From assembly GCA_021844355.1 (NCBI GenBank), contig JAKBTP010000100.1:18954-28022 (forward strand): 9,069 nt of DNA. Direction: 5' to 3'. The stretch comes from a bacterium. Its GTDB lineage: Bacteria; Chloroflexota; Dormibacteria; Aeolococcales; Bog-877. The position numbers were made by a program, and so were the translations under genes. The notes below the pieces were generated by a model that ran no database searches, was not told where the DNA came from, and saw nothing but the letters and a program-made list of their open reading frames with translations. Shown piece after piece: positions 6,118-9,069 of this stretch (positions within the stretch are counted from its first letter, which is position 1; the number at the start of each line of letters is the position of its first letter).

Positions 6118-6153
6118 ACGCTAGGCGAAGCCTGTTCCCGCGCTGTTCCCGCG
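6118..6153 (-). promoter_or_regulatory. Candidate SARP-activated promoter: 11-bp tandem repeat plus -10 box for the SnoaL operon
   Basis: CTGTTCCCGCG occurs twice in perfect tandem at 6132-6142 and 6143-6153 (on the minus strand the unit reads CGCGGGAACAG). The nearer copy is exactly 8 bp upstream of TAGCGT (6123-6118 on the minus strand), a TANNNT-type -10 box facing the SnoaL-like gene; no TTGACA-like -35 is visible. Known SARP sites are direct heptamer repeats with an 11-bp period that replace the -35 region, with the nearer repeat about 8 bp from the -10. The predicted transcript would start near 6111 and have a leader of about 50 nt with the GGAGG. The heptamer phase within the 11-bp unit cannot be fixed from one site. 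Confidence 0.6.
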
Positions 6154-6199
6154 CCCCCCAGCGCTGCGTGGCAACCACTGGAATCACGGCCGCGGCGAA

Positions 6200-6205
6200 T
6201 ACACT
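6200..6205 (+). promoter_or_regulatory. Candidate -10 box (TACACT) of the regulator gene, implying a leaderless mRNA
   Basis: TACACT fits TANNNT and ends 6 nt before GTG 6212, which puts the expected transcription start at the first base of the start codon. No Shine-Dalgarno sequence precedes this GTG. The -35 region is weak. This is the pattern of leaderless genes in actinobacteria. Confidence 0.5.
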
Positions 6206-6211
6206 TCACCC

Positions 6212-9069
6212 GTGAGAACGGCGCTGCGAGCGCAGCTCTTGGGCCGCTTTTCCGTCCAGCTTGAGGGGCATCCCCCAGCCGCTCCCTGGCCCCGTCCCAG
6301 TGCCCGGAGGCTGGTCCAAATCCTACTGTTGCGGCCCGGGCACAGTTGTGCGCGTGATGCTCTAGCCGATCTTCTCGCCCCGGGCCGACCGACGGCAGAG
6401 GCGTCTCGGGTCGTCTCGAAGGCCCTGGCGATGGCGCGGTCGTCCTTCGGTCCGGACCGAGACCGCGTGCTGGCCGCCGATGCGTCCGCTGTATGGATCG
6501 ACGAGTCGCTCCGCGTCGAGACCGATCTCGACCAGCACTGCGCCGCGCTGCGATCGGCCCTGGCTCGCCCGCCGGGCCCGGAGCAGGATCGTGAACTTGA
6601 TGCCTTGCTCGCGGAGGGGCCTGAGCTAGTGCCCGAGGAGCCTTACGCGGACTGGGCCATGGCGGCGAGGGATGCACTGAGCGAGCTCAGACGTGAGGCC
6701 CGTCGCGCGCTGGCGAGAGCGCGCGCTTCGGGCCAGACCGGTGCTGGGCCGTTGGCGATCGCCGAGGCATGGCGCGCCTGCCTGGCCGCCGACGCCGCCG
6801 ACGAGGAAGCAGCCCAGGGATTGATGTGCCTCTACCTGTCCCAGGGCCAGCGAGATCTCGCCATACGCACCTTCCACCGCTGTCGCGCCGCCCTCCGGGA
6901 TGAGCTCGGTGTCCACCCTGGCCCCGATCTCGTCCGCCTGCACGAGGCAGCGCTGGCGAGCGGTGCCCAGGTGCGCCCGGCCGATCAGCGGGTCGCTACT
7001 GGGACGACACGGAGGCCCCAGCTTCACGGGCGTGGCGTGCTGCTCACCCGGTTGCTGCGCCTGCTCACCTCTGGCGACAAGGTCTCGGTGCTGATCACCG
7101 GCCCCGCCGGCATCGGCAAGACGCGCCTCCTAGAGGTCCTGTCGTTGGCGCTCGGTGAGCGCGGCTGGGCGGTCGTCGGCGCGACCGCTGCGGCCGAGGA
7201 CTTCCGGGTGCCCCAGTCGGCAATTAGAAAGCTCCTCGCGCAGATCGTGTCTGAGCAGGGGGTGAGCGCGCCGGAATCCCTGCGCACGGTCATGGACCCC
7301 GTGACTGGCGCTGGGATCGGGCCGGCGAGCGGGTCCCTGCTGAGCGCTCACCAACTGGCTGCAGAAGCACGCTCCCTGCTCGACGGCGCCGCGGCCGCCA
7401 TGCCCCTCGCAATCGTGCTCGACGATGCTCACTGGTGGGACCGCGGCACCCACCGGCTGATCGCCGAGCTCGCCGAGCCGCGCCCGTCCGCGCGCTGGGC
7501 CCTCGTGGTCGCCGCTCGCACCGGCGAGGCCAGGTCACGCGTGCCCCAGCTACCTTCGGGCGTCGTACGCATCGAGCTTGCCCCCCTCTCGCAGGCGGCG
7601 ATTGAGGCAGTGGTCAGCGACGTGACCCATCGTCGACGGCTTCCCCGATCCGCGCGCTCGGCAATTGCCGCCCGGAGTGGCGGGAATCCGTTCTTCGCGG
7701 TCGAGCTGGCCCGCCAGGCTCTCACCGACCGGACGCTCGAACTGAGTGCGCCGCCGCCGGTCCGGGTGCCAGCCCGGATCGTGGAGCTGCTCGACGCGCG
7801 GCTCCAGCGCTGCAGCCGGTCAGCGCGTCAGATGCTGCGGTTGGTGGCTCTGGCCGGTGATTCCGCGACCTACGAGCTGCTCGTCAATGTCGGCCACGCA
7901 ACCCGACCGGCGCCGACCTCCGACGAAGTAATCCACGCGCTGGACGAGCTGGTCGCCGCCGATCTCCTCGTCGAGGGCCCCTCAACGGTACGTCTGGTGC
8001 ACCCGCTGCTCCTGGACGCCGCCGTGGCCGGTCTGAACCCGCTCCGCCGCGCCGCGCTGCATGCTCAGATCGCGGAAGCGTTGGAGCGGATGGGACCGGG
8101 ACCCGGTGGCGGCTGGCAGGAGGCGGCGGCCCGGCACCGGCTTTATGCGTTCGAGGCTGGGCGGCTGCGCGAGATGGCTCCGGCGGCCGCCCGCTCCGGT
8201 TTCGCCGCTGGGCACCGAGCGCGTGCCCTGCTCACCCGCGAAGCCGCGGTGGACCTGCTTCAGGGAGCGAGGGCGGCGTTTGACGTGCTCGATGGAGGCG
8301 AGCGGGAGGAGTTGCGGAGCGCGGCCGTGGCTGGCGCGGCTGAACTCGGCGACAGCCTCCTGGACGGCGGCGACGACGACGGCGCGGCCGCAGCGTATCG
8401 GTGGGGGCTTGAGCTGGCCGCGACCGACGACGAGTACGGTCGGCTCTGGAGCGCGTTGGGTGGCATCCAGTACCGCCATGGCGACATGGCCGCTGCCGCC
8501 GTCGCCTATCAGCGGGGCCTCGCATCCACCGCGAGCGACCGAAGTGCGGGCAGGGCGCGCCTCCTTTCCGACCTCGGATGGGCGCGGCAGCGACAGGGTC
8601 GCTACCAGGAGGCCCTGCCGCTTTATCTGCAGGCGCTTCCGGTCCTAGATTCCACCGGTGAACAGACGTATCTGGCCTGGACGCTCGATCGGTTGGCGGT
8701 CGCCCTGGTGTCGGCTGGCCGGTTGGAGGAAGCCCTACAGGCCTCCAGCTCCGCGTTCGAAGCGGGCGCCAAGGCGGGGATGCGGGCGCCCCTCGCCTCG
8801 CTCCACATCCATCGCGCCAACGTCTTCGAGGCTATGGGACAGCTGGACGATGCGCTCGCCCAGACGCGCGAAGCGATACGGATCGCTCGCGAGAGTGGGG
8901 ATCGATACCTTGAAGCCGTCGCTCACTGGGAGAGCGCCGACGTACTCGCAGCCCTGGGCGACGCGGAGGCGGCGCTCACGGAGCGCGACACGGAGCTGCA
9001 CATTCTTGGTGCGCTGGACAACCCCCGCAATCTGGCGGGCAACCAACTCCACCGAGCGCAGCTGCTGGC
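6212..9069 (+). CDS. SARP/BTAD-type transcriptional regulator with AAA ATPase and TPR regions (3' end outside window)
   Basis: The frame is open from GTG 6212 to the window's end, 952 complete codons without a stop, so the C-terminus is missing. Order of parts: a winged-helix DNA-binding region (about 7-100) opening with LLGRFSVQLEGH; a bacterial transcriptional activation (BTAD) helical domain (about 104-250) containing EAWRACLAADAADEEA and DLAIRTFHRCRAALRDELGV; a P-loop ATPase with Walker A GPAGIGKT (297-304) and Walker B LAIVLDDAHWWD (399-410); a helical linker; then TPR-like repeats from about 745 onward, for example LGWARQRQGRYQEALPLYLQ at 788 and RANVFEAMGQLDDALAQTRE near 868. This is the architecture of large SARP-family activators (AfsR-like, with an AAA module as in LAL/MalT regulators). 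It probably binds DNA repeats, with ATP and a protein or ligand partner tuning activity. The likely target is the divergent SnoaL operon 154 bases away. Confidence 0.9.
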   Translation, partial: MRTALRAQLLGRFSVQLEGHPPAAPWPRPSARRLVQILLLRPGHSCARDALADLLAPGRPTAEASRVVSKALAMARSSFGPDRDRVLAADASAVWIDESLRVETDLDQHCAALRSALARPPGPEQDRELDALLAEGPELVPEEPYADWAMAARDALSELRREARRALARARASGQTGAGPLAIAEAWRACLAADAADEEAAQGLMCLYLSQGQRDLAIRTFHRCRAALRDELGVHPGPDLVRLHEAALASGAQVRPADQRVATGTTRRPQLHGRGVLLTRLLRLLTSGDKVSVLITGPAGIGKTRLLEVLSLALGERGWAVVGATAAAEDFRVPQSAIRKLLAQIVSEQGVSAPESLRTVMDPVTGAGIGPASGSLLSAHQLAAEARSLLDGAAAAMPLAIVLDDAHWWDRGTHRLIAELAEPRPSARWALVVAARTGEARSRVPQLPSGVVRIELAPLSQAAIEAVVSDVTHRRRLPRSARSAIAARSGGNPFFAVELARQALTDRTLELSAPPPVRVPARIVELLDARLQRCSRSARQMLRLVALAGDSATYELLVNVGHATRPAPTSDEVIHALDELVAADLLVEGPSTVRLVHPLLLDAAVAGLNPLRRAALHAQIAEALERMGPGPGGGWQEAAARHRLYAFEAGRLREMAPAAARSGFAAGHRARALLTREAAVDLLQGARAAFDVLDGGEREELRSAAVAGAAELGDSLLDGGDDDGAAAAYRWGLELAATDDEYGRLWSALGGIQYRHGDMAAAAVAYQRGLASTASDRSAGRARLLSDLGWARQRQGRYQEALPLYLQALPVLDSTGEQTYLAWTLDRLAVALVSAGRLEEALQASSSAFEAGAKAGMRAPLASLHIHRANVFEAMGQLDDALAQTREAIRIARESGDRYLEAVAHWESADVLAALGDAEAALTERDTELHILGALDNPRNLAGNQLHRAQLL

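Noticed and set aside
6626..9052. Many minus-strand and alternative plus-strand open frames in the right third
   Set aside because: All lie over the continuous regulator frame from 6212, which carries Walker A, Walker B, BTAD and TPR signatures.
1..9069. tRNA, rRNA, CRISPR array or transposase genes
   Set aside because: I looked for T-loop consensus sequences, regularly spaced repeats and transposase motifs on both strands by eye and found none.

Overview
The window is very GC-rich with strong G/C bias at third codon positions, uses GTG starts, and encodes a SARP-type (BTAD) regulator with AAA and TPR regions. This points to a high-GC, actinomycete-like bacterium (Actinomycetota, or a neighbouring lineage such as Chloroflexota or Dormibacterota). 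Nothing in the sequence fixes the species. I see no rRNA, tRNA, CRISPR array or insertion sequence.

Left block, plus strand (1-1621): the C-terminal end of a zinc-type/quinone-oxidoreductase-like dehydrogenase, cut by the window edge; a MIP-family channel (aquaporin) with NPV in place of NPA in both pore loops; and a small protein resembling a ParB N-terminal domain, preceded by a clear GGAGG. A convergent intergenic stretch (1622-1864) with two strong hairpins separates this block from the next.

Middle block, minus strand (1865-4717): a 12-helix-type MFS transporter, a 582-base stretch without a supportable gene, then a DinB-like protein with a four-cysteine zinc ribbon in front of the DinB domain.

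Right block (5103-9069): a divergent regulator/target arrangement. On the minus strand a SnoaL-like (NTF2-fold) gene overlaps a gene for a small secreted protein by 8 bases, each with a good GGAGG. On the plus strand is a regulator of at least 952 residues (winged helix, BTAD, AAA ATPase, TPRs) that runs off the right edge. It has no stop codon in the window and is easily missed. In the 154-base shared promoter region there is a perfect 11-bp tandem repeat, 8 bp upstream of a TANNNT box facing the SnoaL gene. That is the known geometry of SARP activator sites. The regulator itself looks leaderless, with a TACACT box ending 6 nt before its GTG. The simplest reading is a compact SARP-controlled operon for a SnoaL-fold protein plus an exported beta-rich protein.
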